In this document: positions 24,502 through 37,121 of the stretch, one piece after another
Numbering within the stretch: position 1 is the first letter of the stretch
How the letters are laid out: each line of letters begins with the position of its first letter
DNA from: Rotaria sordida
Taxonomy: Eukaryota; Rotifera; Eurotatoria; Philodinida; Philodinidae
DNA: 64,000 bases
Direction: 5' to 3'
Assembly (NCBI GenBank): GCA_905250125.1
Contig: CAJNOL010000229.1
Coordinates: forward strand, 62,001 to 126,000
Translations under genes and position numbers: made by a program
The notes under the pieces: generated by a model
Told to the model about the DNA's origin: nothing
The model's input: only the letters and a program-made list of their open reading frames with translations
Database searches by the model: none

Positions 24502-27500
24502 ATGAGAATGACAATGAAGATGGAACAGAGAGAAAGAGAAAGACAACCAGATAAAAATATTGATTCAGCTATATCGGTGACAAGCGAGCAGCATAGTTCT
24601 TCGAGTGTCATCGATTCGAACATTGACAACTACACGGTGAACAGTGTATCTTCATCGGCGAATTCCAACAACCATTTTCCATCGATATCGACAACGTCGA
24701 ATGATCAATTGAGTAGCTCGACTCCCACGTCTCATACTTTTGCATCGACAAATAAATTCAGGACATCGTCAACTAATTCAACAGCGAGAAAAACGTCACT
24801 TATAGACGATTCTGAAACAGTTCATTCCGATTCTACAGATTCATTAACCTATCGATCATCGACGAATTCAACACGATCGAGACCTAGCCGTGCACGTGAA
24901 CGCGAACCACCCTATTCCTCTCTCTCACATTATCATTCGTCATTATCTTCATCACGATTTCGTAAATCTTATTCTTTGGATGATTCCGATGAAGAGATTG
25001 TCCAAGAAGAAATTCTGGAAGTAACAGATTTTAATCATTATCCGACATTGATGGAATGTTGGGGTCCGGATACAAAGACGAAGACTTGGCTAGAAGATGA
25101 CTTGAAAATTGAAGAAGTTGTCGAATTCGAAGAAGTCGAACCGACTATTACCGAAGAAATCGTCTATGAATTAACCTATTTAGGTGAGCAGCTTCTATCG
25201 TGTCGACAAATCAGTCGATCTCGATCAGAATCGAGAAATTTTCGAAAAATTCGTAAGAAACGAACTAGAAGTAAACGACAACATGCCGATGACTCATCTT
25301 TCACGATCACCTCTGACTATCGTGGAACATCAGAGGCAACCTCGGGTGATGCTAGTCGTTCATATTCGCCTTTTGACTATGAGCACAGCTACACTTTGGA
25401 AAAACCGATCAAACAGAGACCAGCATCGTCTTTCGCTTCGGGCTCGGCGTCGACCGACTTTTTATCGAGTAATGTCTACTCTCCGAAAAGACATAATGAC
25501 AAGACTCAGTATCGAACATCAGACTACGAAGACAGCGATCAAGCAGCATCGGTTTTATTCGATGGAATACGTGAATTGATATATCGAGTCTATTCGTCGA
25601 CGATTGATAGCTATTTAGAGACATCATCCGATGAAGATGATGCCACAATGAGCGACATGGATATCGAGACACCTGTGCACAGTGAAAAAAATGATTTCAC
25701 AACGAGTACACCCAATCAATGGTCGATTGAGTCTAAATCAAATGAGATCACTGATGAACCTGTCGACAAAATTGTATCGCATATTTTACCAGATCAATCG
25801 ATTGGCACACCTATAGCGATGAGTAGTGGCGAAGTTGCTGAAGAGAAATTGAAAATCACTCTTGATCCAACAACTGTCAACATCAACAGTACTCGTAAGT
25901 AAACAATGTCAATGCCTTGATGATCGTGGAGCGTTCAACTTTGTTTCCTTTGCAGACGAACAGCCAATATCGGCCAATAGTCGCATTATTAACACGACTA
26001 CTAATGAGATCGACAAGGAGCCGAGAGAAGAATCATCTCCTGTTGACCACGAGCGGATAGACGAGTATAGAAGTGCACTTGGAACTGATGAACTTCAGAG
26101 TCAATTCAACGGATTAAACCGCGACATCGACGAGTTTGACCAATCAGAAAGACCTACTGATCGACTAGTGAAGACCAATGATGAGCGGAGACATTCTGAT
26201 CCAAATCAAATGAACACGAACCAACAAGAATGGCTTACCCCTATTGGTCAGTCTCGTGCGGAGCAAACAGAGATTGAACGAAGTGAACTATTGGCTTTTC
26301 AAACGACCATCCCTCAAGACAATCGACAATCGTTGAGCGAAACTTTTGAGAATGAATCAAAAACATCACTGGAACCTTATGAGTCCTCAACTGAAGTTCG
26401 TACAATAAACCTCGAACAACCAATTCCAGCAGCGAGCGAACAAACTGTACTTATGCCCAACGTACAGGCGAAAGCTACTGCTCGAATTCAACCAATGAAA
26501 TCTTCCGAAGAGATGCCGCAATCGATGGGAGTTACTACCGAACAGAATCTCACCAGTATTTCAGCGACATCAGCCACAGATGCGGAGAAGCAGCAGGAAT
26601 GTGACAAGGACTATGAAGAAATGACTCTGACCACTGCCACGGAAGTATCGACAATAGACAGACCAGAGATCATTACATCAGATGTTCCATCATTGACTGG
26701 TTTCGATGTTTCTGTTGACTCCCAACTTCATGTCGACGATGATTTTCTCGCATCCAATAGCTCTCCTCCATTTGTCTCTGCTCCCGGATGGACCGGAATC
26801 GATGAGAAAAACTTGAAGCTACAAAGCATAGACGATAGACCAACATATGCGAAAAAAATCGAACCGAACGATAAAACCTGTATGCCATCGCTAGAGGAGC
26901 TCAATGCCCACCGAGATGAAAGCCAAGAAGTAACTAACTCCAACGATGAGATCAATGATAAAAACGAACAACAACAGATAACAATACAAAGTGGGAATAA
27001 ATCGAATTCCAATCAAGAAACGAACGCGCCACAACCTTCGGTAAGCACCGCTGAAATAGAACAAGAAGATGCTCTGCTTTCGTCTACGACAACGTCACTG
27101 ACAACAGGGCCGTCAATTAAAGATCAACATGAATTGGAACCTCAAGACGAAGTCGAGGCTATAAGCATGGAATCGTCATCCACGACCGATATCGTTCCAT
27201 CGAACACGTCAGCAAAAAGATCTAGCTTCAAAAAATCAATGCCGCAGCTCAAAAACATGGCCAACCGGAAGATTCTTGTGAAAGAACAAGCATCGATATC
27301 TGTCAAAATCAATATTCATGTCACGACGACGGATATCAACAATGACAGTTTGAGTTCATCACAGTAGGAATTCTTTTCTTCTCAATGTCTGATTTACTTT
27401 TCATTTTTGAACATTTTTTGCAGAAAGTTTCCGTCGACAACCGTTGTGGGAGTAGCTTCGCTTTCATCGGAAAGCACCGAAATCTCCGATCATTACTCGA

Positions 27501-28399
27501 CATCATCCAATGAAACAGACGATGCCGATAGTGAGAAAATTGATCCTATGCATCGACATAAATCGCGAAAACGTACAATCAGCAAGGACAAGTCGGTCGA
27601 TCCCACTCCTACTGGCAAGGAACAAGACGCATCCTGTACGACCGATCGATTGGACAGTGATCAACAAGACGAAACATCAGCGCAACAATTTAAAGAAGAC
27701 GATGGAGATTCCAGCAGCACGAGCAGTCAATTGAATTCATTCTCATCGGATTTCTTGCAACAACCGGCTAAATCCGACAAAACAAGCACATTGTTGGTCG
27801 ATACCCCCTTGACAGAATCCAGTATGATCTTATCTTCGGCCATCTCCACCGGCATGGATACTTCTGAAAGCGAAAGTCATACAGTATTGCAACAGCAGAG
27901 CAACAATGAAAAGCAGATCTCGCCGGAATCAGTCTCACTTCATTCCATTGAAACATCCGATATTGACAGTTCACTTACGACGGTATCATCGCCGAGCGGC
28001 ACATTGGTGCAAACTCAATCAGTGGATTTGCTCACAAACGAGGAGGCGAAAACAGAGTTGACGCACGAATTCAGCGATACACCACCAGTGGAAAACGAAG
28101 ACAAAGAATCGTTTGTCACCTCCATTCGCAATCTATTCGCCGGATTCATTTACAGTTTGCTCGAACCCTTTACCATCGACTTCACAACGTCGGAATCGAC
28201 TGTTGACGATCAACAAGCGAACGAAAACAACGAAGCAATGACTCAATATCAGTCTTACACANNNNNNNNNNTCGTGCGAAGTGCAATCATTCGATCGGCC
28301 GACAGTGAAAATGAAAACGACGAAGAAGATTCTATGGATTCTCCGATCACCAAAACAATAGTGACTCAAGAGCTCACTACTGACGAACTTGTCCAGTGA
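24502..28399 (+). CDS. Large disordered Ser/Thr/Glu-rich protein, unknown function
   Basis: Three exons join in phase: 24502..25894, 25956..27363 and 27424..28399, with introns of 61 and 60 bp (GTAAGT..TTTGCAG and GTAGGA..TTTGCAG). They give about 1258 residues. ATG 24502 opens the frame; an extra upstream exon cannot be excluded because the frame stays open to 24457. The protein is mostly low-complexity Ser/Thr/Asp/Glu/Gln and predicted disordered. It has one Arg/Ser-Lys stretch (RSRSESRNFRK and onward, about residue 240) that could be a nuclear signal. One more ordered part begins YPTLMECWGPD. Two hydrophobic patches, one in exon 1 (VLFDGIRELIYRVY) and one in exon 3 (SFVTSIRNLFAGFIYSLL), resemble each other. 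I recognise no family. GC is visibly higher than in flanking DNA. Ten Ns (28262-28271) interrupt exon 3, so the true length there is unknown. Confidence 0.75.
28262..28271. other. Assembly gap (10 N)
   Basis: A run of ten Ns lies inside the last exon of the disordered-protein gene. The frame happens to stay open across it, but ten is probably a placeholder length. A repeat or a few missing codons could be hidden here. Confidence 0.99.
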
Positions 28400-30364
28400 C
28401 CTGTACTATTGTTTTACTCAGTTGTGGTAAATGCAGAATTCGATTCTTCATCGAATTACTATGTTTTCACGCACTATGATTGGAGAGAAATGCGGATATA
28501 GTTGGAAAAACAGACTTTTGAGACTTTTCAACTGTATTTTCAATTTGAATTGATTGTGTGAATTCTGCTATTATTTTCATTAGTTCTCGTTTCTGAATTT
28601 GACTTTTCTTGAAGTTTAATTATGTTTAGTTGCTCCCATTGGATGAAAAATGAGAGTTTACGATAAAAAACAGATGTTTGAGAGATGTTCTTATGATATT
28701 TCTTATTTAGATGCGCCCAGTGGCTTGCACTATTGTTTTAATCCGTTCTACTTACCGCAAAATACAATGCTGTATTAATTATTCGGGTTTTCAGATTATC
28801 ACATCGGGGAAGAAAATAATGGTTTACAAGGAAAACAAGCTTCATCGGTGGGTTTCCGATGATCTTTTCCTGACTAGACTCGAATTGTGTCTTATGCTAT
28901 TATTCTAACTGCCACATGATATAGGATTCTGACTCTACTGACGAGAATTCCCTTAGGTGATAATTTGTTCTTTGTTTACAACTCTACTCAAGCAGTAGGG
29001 ATTATTAAATTTTGATTTTCTCGCATGCGTATGATCTTGTTGCTAAAAAGTAGGATCTTGAATGTCTCTGGTTTTTTAAAGAGAATTCGGTTTTTTGGAA
29101 ATGTTTTGTTGAAGCTCAATGTACTCATAATTTTTTAAAATTTATAAGCCTAAACAACGATCGATCATACTCGAATCCATGCAGCGAGTAGTTGATATAG
29201 CGTTGGTTCGAATCTGATGATTTGTAGCAAAGATATAAATAATTTCTATATTTATATTTCGAATTCGTACACGTCACTTACTTTTAGTCGAGAAGCAAAA
29301 TCTAGAGTGGGTTCATATTTACAAAGAACTTACATGTTAAATTAGTTACATTCATCCAGAGTGTAAATGTGGTTTGTCTCGGCATCCATTCACCGACACC
29401 CTTAGGTACATCATGTCGCTGCTGAGAGTTTTGCGAGAGAATTTTCATTGTTATCTTAATTTCTGAGATTGGTATTAAGAAAACTTAGGATTCCAGTTAG
29501 AGGAAAGCCATATATTTAGGATTTTCTTAGCCTAGCCTACGAGAAAAAGTCAGTTGCTTTCATGACCAATGAGTTGCAATGTTCTGGAAAACATCTAGCA
29601 GAACTTCTAATGAAAAAAGTGGCGAATGGTAAAAGTACTGGATCAATACCAAAACATCATTTTTTGGACAGGTTTGTGTGAGTAGATTATGAAGATTTGT
29701 TGTTTTCCTGCTGGAATTTCTAAATTTTCTTAGTTGGAATTTCAGGAGTTCAGGTAAAAATGGCAATTAACTCCAAAACTTTCATACTCAGCGATTGCTT
29801 TTAAACTTACATCTATCAAAATACAAAAGATGAATAGAGCGTTCGAAGATGATTCTAAGGCATATAATATTGTTAGTTAAGATTAGTTACTCGCGAGAGA
29901 AATTATGCTCTCAAAACGTGGAAAAACCAAGTTTTCTAGAAAGCCTTCTAAATACAAAGATAATATCGGAGGAAAACTTTCTTCCTAGTAAAATATTTGT
30001 CTCACTGAGTACTATCTACTCTGAAAATTTCAATCTTCTATCATTTAAAATAAAGATATCTAGAAATCTTGTTTTGACAGGTAAAACTCTAGAAAACAGT
30101 GATGGAAACCCATCAAGACATCTTTCTAGAACTTTTTGAAAATGATTTTTCGAGTAAAGACATAAAGCTCATGTACTTCTGGAAGTTTGAAATGATTCTG
30201 ATGAAGTTGTTATAGCTTCTTCCACATTTTTAGAAGCACTGCCTATATGCATTCAATGTGCTTCTCGACTTTTTCTCTTTACGTTCGTAAATTAACTACT
30301 CATATCATCGTTGTACTCTTATGTTAAGAGAAACGTGTAAAACAGTTATTCACACTATTAACTA
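28400..30364. other. Gene-poor stretch downstream of the disordered-protein gene
   Basis: I see no gene. The segment around 28720-28790 loosely repeats the end of the last exon and its 3' flank (28395-28460), sharing CTATTGTTTTA and nearby bases. This could be a diverged tail duplication. ORFs at 29560-30139 lack family features. Confidence 0.4.
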
Positions 30365-31122
30365 CAGGGTGTGTAAAAATATTTTTCCAGGGGGTAACGC
30401 TATGATTTCGAGTAGTACTCATAACAAACTTTATACCAAATTAAAACGTGTCGAAAATAGGATTGATTGATGCTAAATAGTAAAGGATATGGCAATTTTT
30501 TAGTGTCGAATTCAGAAAATTTCTAGAATTTTACAGCATATTAACATTGAAAAATTACTTTCACGAGGCAGTTCAAATTAAATCTCATTTAAATTGAGGA
30601 ATATCATAAAGTACTATTTATCTCTTATAGTTTGATGAATATGGCCAATAATCAGTATGATGACGATTAGCTTTCTTTACAGCACGAAGATGAAACGGAC
30701 ACGAACATGAAATAGTTTCAGATAAGTCAATGTTTGTTTTCATGTTTCTCAAAACATCTGAAATATGTTTTTCAAAGTTCCTTCATCGTAACGATTATGT
30801 TCTGTCTCCAATAGCATTTTGTTTCAGTTTCAGTTTTAATTATTGTTCCAATATTTCCGAGCCAGGTGTCGAGCTTTTTGTGTTATTTCTCATTTTAATT
30901 GAGATCTAGTTTGAACTGCCTCATGAAAGTAATTTTTCATTGTTAATATGCTGTAAAATTCCAGAAATTTTCTGAATTCGACACTAAAAAATTGCCATAT
31001 TCTTTACTATCTAGCATCAATAAATCCTATTTTCGACACGTTTTAATTTGGTATAAAATTTTCTAGGGATGCTGTTTGAAATCATAGCGCTACCCTCTGG
31101 AAAAATATCGTTATGCACCCTG
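30365..31122. mobile_element. Foldback element with CAGGGTG ends
   Basis: The ends CAGGGTGTGTAAAAATAT and the inverted ATATCGTTATGCACCCTG continue into arms of about 230 bp (30365-30600 and about 30895-31122). The arms are well conserved through the block GAATTCGACACTAAAAAAT and its partner. The loop is about 300 bp. TA precedes the left end and TG follows the right end, so a TA (Tc1/mariner-like) target is possible but not shown. It is non-coding. Confidence 0.7.
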
Positions 31123-32480
31123 TGCAGATCAAAGTCAGATTTTGAAACGATTATTTCTATTTGTTAGTACATAAGTAACAATTGACCTGTTCGAGATGAG
31201 TAGTGGTTAATATTTTTTTTTGCTTGTTGTTTTGATTGCATTGTTTGTTCATCTAAGTTAATTTAGAGAGCGTCAGTATTGATCTTCACTTAACCAATAT
31301 CCACTATTGCAGCTACATCTACATCGACACAACTAGGACTGGTTCGAGATAGTTAGGATTAAGGAAGTATGGGTGTGGGTGCAAAAGCTATTGACATGTG
31401 TTTGTATGAATCCGGTTCCGATGATCCACGCTGTGGTCGAGCAAACTGATTTGATTGAGACTATCTCTTTCGACATGGTTTATCAGATAGTTTTAAACGT
31501 GATTATCCTTGAAATCACATGGATTGCACTGATTTCGTGAAAGATTTTAGCTCTGTCATTAATTTGCTTCTCTATTCAACTGGTGGATTAATGCGGCCAT
31601 ACATCTTCATATACTAAATATTGAATCAAAGCCATTGGTAAGATAGTACACGTTCGACACAATAATGTCTTAATAATATGCTTTCGTTATAACACTGATA
31701 ACATAATAAAATCACTATCTAAACGCAAGGGGACAGTATTTACTTCATCTAAGTATTTGTTTTGTTCACTTTTTTTTTACATTCATAAGATGCTCTTTTA
31801 ACTCAAGAGAAGATATCGAGCTAACGAAACTGCATTCCCTCAGCATCCTATACCAGAGATAACTTAAAGACGGACTATTCTTCCTTCTTCTTTCTTGTGT
31901 CTTCTATCACGTTTGGTTTCCTCCATTTTCTGTCTTACTCAAGCTGTGTTCACTTCGGACAGTCTATATCTTACATGCATTGTCATGATGACGATATTTA
32001 TCCTAATCATGTTCGACTGAATTATTGCATTACTACTTGTAACGGGTGTCTCAGAGTAAATTGCACTACACTATGAAAACAAACAAAGGTCAGTCCAAAA
32101 ATATAGTTGTAATACGATACGGATCAGTTTTCATCCTCGAAATTACTTTCATTTATATGAAGTTTTTTCGTCATCTATTTGCATCTGAAAAGGTCAAATA
32201 GATAAGGTCATTATTGATGAAAGCGAGCAAGATTAGATGCATGCTGAACGCAAATTTTGTGAAAAGACCTTTTCTTTTGAGTATAAATTAATAGTTGAAA
32301 GTTGTAAATGATTTTCATCATTTTATGCAAAAAAAAAACATTATATTTATCAACAACAAATTCTAAATACGCATAATCCCAACAACATTGATCAAATTCG
32401 AATAGCATCGTAAAATGATGTTTGAAAAAAAAAGTCCTATCATGTTACCATCGATAATTCAAGTGCCTTTCTGATCAATC
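31123..32480. other. Intergenic, with a pyrimidine-rich block
   Basis: There is no gene up to the lysozyme promoter. A short G/T-rich run (GTATGGGTGTGGGTG, about 31369) and a C/T-rich block at about 31840-31990 stand out from the AT-rich background. Confidence 0.4.
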
Positions 32481-32481
32481 G

Positions 32482-32490
32482 TATAAAAAG
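32482..32490 (+). promoter_or_regulatory. TATA box of the lysozyme gene
   Basis: TATAAAAAG lies 47 bp before the chosen ATG at 32529, which leaves a very short 5' UTR, as expected for a compact single-exon secreted-protein gene. Confidence 0.5.
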
Positions 32491-32528
32491 TCGAGAGAAA
32501 ATTGAAATGCAACCGCACTCAAACGGAA

Positions 32529-32939
32529 ATGATGTCAAAAGCATTGTTTATCTCTATGCTATTACTTCTCTCGCTGGCTATCAACAATGCCATCGATAAT
32601 AAATGCCTTGCATGCATCTGTAAAATAGAATCGGGCTGTAAGCCACTCAAATGTTCATGGGATGTCAATTCAAATTCATGTGGTTACTATCAACTGAAGC
32701 GTGCTTATTGGCAAGATTGTGGTTCACCTGGTCGTTCACTTGAATCGTGTGCGGCAGACAAGAGTTGTTCGGATAAATGTGTACGAAAGTACATGCAGCG
32801 ATATGCCAGTCGATGCACTAAAGGTCGTAAACCGACTTGTCAAGATTATGCACGAATTCACAACGGAGGACCGAATGGATGTCGAACGTCAGCCACAATT
32901 AGCTATGGAAAGAAAATTGCTAACTGTTATTCTGGTTGA
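32529..32939 (+). CDS. i-type (destabilase) lysozyme, secreted
   Basis: A 136-residue single-exon ORF. ATG 32529 (or the adjacent ATG 32532) is chosen because the upstream open frame begins with a non-ATG codon and because the signal peptide then starts properly (MSKALFISMLLLLSLAINNA, cleavage near residue 22). The mature part has the family pattern: CLACICKIESGC, CSWDVNSNSCGYYQL, YWQDCG, CSDKCVRKYMQRYA and CQDYARIHNGGPNGC. Glu34 and Asp45 stand where the i-type catalytic pair lies. There are 14 cysteines, in line with heavily disulfide-bonded family members. The enzyme cleaves peptidoglycan (beta-1,4 between MurNAc and GlcNAc), and some members also have isopeptidase activity. In a bacteria-feeding animal it would serve digestion or defence. 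It looks intact, with a TATA box and a poly(A) signal close by. Confidence 0.93.
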   Translation: MMSKALFISMLLLLSLAINNAIDNKCLACICKIESGCKPLKCSWDVNSNSCGYYQLKRAYWQDCGSPGRSLESCAADKSCSDKCVRKYMQRYASRCTKGRKPTCQDYARIHNGGPNGCRTSATISYGKKIANCYSG

Positions 32940-32965
32940 AAAATCTGAATTTTTTTCGATTTCAC

Positions 32966-32971
32966 AATAAA
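32966..32971 (+). terminator. Poly(A) signal of the lysozyme gene
   Basis: AATAAA lies 26 bp after the stop codon on the coding strand. Confidence 0.6.
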
Positions 32972-35900
32972 TCTCGCCTATTTTCTTTATAATGTGAACT
33001 CAATATTTATTAAATTGCTCTCACATGATTCAACTACCTTAAAATCGACAGTATTTGGATTTATAGGTTTTGTTCAACGAAATGTTCACTTCTAACATTG
33101 TGGTTGAAACTATTGTAGTATTACTTTCATTTTGATAGCCGTAATGAAATCAAATAATAATCATTGAGATTGGATATTTGATTATTGGTTGTCATTGCAC
33201 TTGCTCTATTTGTTATGCATAGCCTTAGCTACATGTCAATAACTAATGCGACACGAAAGAAGATGCATTCCAATTATAAACGATTGAGCATAGAGAAAAT
33301 GAGGTTGTCGATATAGATATAGAGAAAACTACCACATCCACATCTTCCGCCATTTTTGTTTGAAAGGCCTTTCTGTAATCTGTTATTGCTCAGATTGTGC
33401 CGTAATTAATTTGACTTCTGGCAGGTCCAATTTTTGCTTGCATGTAGGTGAGCCTCCGTCGTTGATCCTTTTCATTTCGATGCATCTTGTATCAGGTTCA
33501 TTGTCCGAATGCCTTTCAATTGCAGCATCATCATCATCTAGTTCGTCGGAGATGCATTGAACATTCTCTGATGCATCTGACTCTTCTGAGCCATTATTCA
33601 CATCATTGCCTTCGTCGCCTGATTTCTTGCCGAAGCCTTCAGCACATTCGTGTCAGTGTTCTGGCTGATTAGCGTCTAATGGTTTGTTTGAGATCGTTTT
33701 CTTTTGCAGAAATATTTGCGTTGAAATTCAGTGATTAGTAGCCGAATAAGACGTTGATAAGTTTCACAATACACAGAATAGTGAGAAAATAGAATATAAA
33801 CTGAGTAAAATAATTTATTACTGAGGACAGTGCTCAGCTATTTATTTGATAAGCATGATGTTTTAGAAAGTATTGGAATGTTTTGGAAAATATTCTAACA
33901 CAGAAAATAGAATATTATGAAACCATTTACTCGCTCTAAGACTTTTTAGAAAGTTTTGAAATGTTCTCAAGCAAACTAATAGAAAAATGTGGAATGTAAA
34001 ATTGACAAAGTTATAGCCGAAAAATAGTGTCATAATATAGGGTTCGGATGAATTTGAGGTCACTAAAAAGTGCTTATATGTATTTCCAGATAATTTATTC
34101 CATAGATAAATAGTGTTGATGAAAGAGTGACATCAGCAGCGTACTCTACTATCTTTCACTAGATTATATTTAAGGAGGCATGAGTTGATTGGACATGGTG
34201 TGAATATAACATTAAAATGAAACTAGTTGGCGTCCATTCAAACGTCAGATGAACGTGTTAGAATTGAAACTATCTGATAATATAATTCAGAGTTTAAATT
34301 ATATTTGTACTCATTCAATAGTGAATCGAACACAAAAAGTGTGTGGACGTTGGTGTTAGAGAAGCGAAGACCTACACTGACATCCACTTCAGCATTGTGA
34401 TGGTAATGATAACGTTTTCAACTTTGAATGCGGCAATGTAGAAAATATTTTATAAATCAAGTTACTACCAGTCGAATCATCTGCATGAGCATAGCATAGA
34501 TAAGATCAAGGTAATAACATGGATTCTATTTCCATATTTTCTGTATCATCTTCACCAACATTAACCAATAAAAACAATCAAAGATTAAAAGATTCATTAA
34601 AATCTAATGTACTTGGCAGACCTTTGGACGACCATTCAAAAGTTGAGTCTAATCCATCTGCATACGAATTACAATGTTGCCTTAACTCTTGTCTGTCCAA
34701 TAAAGAAGAGTGTGATACGGCAACTAAGTTCTTCTGAAACACATCCGCATCAAATCAAATAACTATTCAGTTTAAAAAACTTTTTTTCACCGTAACATTT
34801 CTTTGATAGATCAGCATCAGCACACGGTTTTGTTGAGTAGGATGAAATTTTGCATAGGTATTACTTTGAATGTGCTCAAGCAGAAAACCACTAGAACAAA
34901 TATCTCTTACTTCATTAAAACGTACTCGAAGACATCTTGGTGTGATCCATTAGTTTTTGCATATTTAGTATCTATCTTTCCGGGTAAAACCTTAATTTAC
35001 GTCATCTATAAGATAAATGCTTTCTACATTTAGAAATTTATCAAGTTTGTTATAAAAATCGGATTTTCAAAAAAACGTTCGTCAGAAGAAGAAATACTTG
35101 CGTATCATGATGACTTTCAATGTAATCAATACATTCATTGGCATTTTCGAAGACTTTTATTGATTTAATTATTGAATGGAAACAAGCTTTTTCTTCCAAG
35201 CAATAATTTATTTTGTAAGCATTCGGATTGAGTCAAATAATCATAAAATTATGAGAATCGATGTCTAATGACTCAATCATTTTTGCTCAAATACAGTGAG
35301 TTTTCACATCAGCTTTGATTTAAATCAGCTAGAAAATATATCAAATAAATAATATATAGTATTCATTGATTGATGACGCGTTTTGTACCTAGATTTCAGA
35401 ATAGAGATCAGTAGAGTTTAGCAAAGTCAATTTTGGCTTAGTGCAGACTTTTGAACTGAACTGAGTTATGAGAGTACGCGAACAATTTCTCTACCAAACC
35501 CTATATCGTCTCCATTCGCATGAGGGAAAAACATACATCATCCTTGCGTAAAAAACTAACGATTCTACAATATAAACTTATTCTAACCGTTTTCACTATG
35601 AAAATTAGACTCAGAGAGCATACTTGTGTAGGTCTTCAGTTGGAATCTTATTCGAAAACCAAACAATGAACGCTATCTTTAATCGCCACAACAGCTTAAT
35701 CAAGTTTATAAAACTTACCAAAGCTAAAAAGAATGTACTAAGTTGATTTCAATTTCGCTGGTATTGAAATACGAAAACAAGTAAATTTGAATTAAAATCT
35801 TATTCGCTTCACTAATGCTTAATCGTAGAGCATGCCTATGTAGACACAATTATATCCAATTGATCTCGAAGTTTCACCCAACAATGCAGTTTTGGTTAGA

Positions 35901-37121
35901 CTTTTACTATAGATCTTTAATTAGAGAGCTCATATATCTAAAAAGTAAAAGGCTTTCAAAGTTGCTATTGAAATTTTTTGGTATCTAAATGAATACTTTT
36001 CTAATTCTGATTATTAGAATACATTGAATGAATTCAATTTCAACAGGTCTGTCAGACCCATTTTTAGTTCAGTCCAACAAAACGAAAACAAAATTTCTCT
36101 CTCATTATCATACATGTTGCTTATATCCCGAGAAATAATAAAACATCATAGAAGGACAATAAAGAATACTCATAGACGGGATGCAATCGTGCTACAGAAG
36201 AAGACAGAGAACATTATTATCGCAGTAGGTTCTCTTCTGACGTAACACTTTCCCTGTTCAACGTAACCGAAAGAGAGAAAAACGACTAAAGACGATATTG
36301 AAAAAAAACAATGTGAAGCAAAAAGAAGCGAAAACAAAAAAATGAATATGTATACGTGAAATTATTAACAAGTGAATTATAACCACCTGAAGAGATTCGA
36401 AAAGATGAAAAACAGGAAGCAGTTTATGACAATAAAAGAACTACATGGAGAATAGAAAATAGTAAATTAATGATTGTATATTCAAGCTAGGTTGAGGTGA
36501 GAATATTGGTGTTGCTATTCATCTCAGGCTCACATATTTGATGAGCTAGATAAATAGGTTGACTAAGTAACACTTAGTAATTCATCGTATGACGTTTGGA
36601 AAAATGAATACAATTTCCTTCTGAAACTTGCTTGTAATCAATATATTTTTAAAAACCATTTAACTTCGAAACTGAGTTTTGACATAACTATTCATTACAA
36701 ATTAAAAATATTGAATATGTTCGAATTTATATTCTGTTCTTGGTATTGGATATAATCAGTATTATGAGGGATACTATTGAGCAAATTAGAAATTATAAAT
36801 ATAGTAGATTGAGGTTTTCTATGTTGATTAATACAATCGGTGCATAAGTTTTCAGGAGTACTTCTAGGAAAAAATATTCAGCATCATTAATTTTTTGTTA
36901 TCAATTAAACAGATAAAATATCAAATAAATCACTAATATCTACAATATTCTATAGAAATATAAGTCAATCATTTGAATTACCATCACTATTGGAAATACA
37001 AATTTGAAAAGATTATTTTATGCAAAAAAACTAAAATATATTTTTTAAATGGAAGAGTATATAAATCATTCTTTTTCTTTTCATAGCATACACTTTAATT
37101 AAAAGAACAATCAATATATTA
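32972..37121. other. Gene-poor stretch
   Basis: No gene is supported. The minus strand at about 33383-33650 keeps an open, acidic frame in slightly GC-richer DNA, but with no ATG and no recognised family. A 72-codon ORF at 34519-34737 (plus) has an ATG and nothing else in its favour. The rest is AT-rich with short ORFs. Confidence 0.4.

Noticed and set aside
29190-29220. GGTTCGAATC, as in a tRNA T-arm
   Set aside because: The flanking bases do not form a T stem, and no acceptor, D or anticodon arm could be placed around it.
33383-33650. Acidic minus-strand open frame
   Set aside because: It has no ATG, no recognised family and no splice partners. It could be a gene scrap but cannot be supported as a gene.
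34519-34737. 72-codon plus-strand ORF with ATG
   Set aside because: Low complexity at the start, no signal or domain, and no flanking gene signals.
35705-35725. ACTTACCAA motif resembling part of a spliced-leader RNA
   Set aside because: Only a few bases match; there is no leader of the right length and no Sm site or stem-loops downstream.
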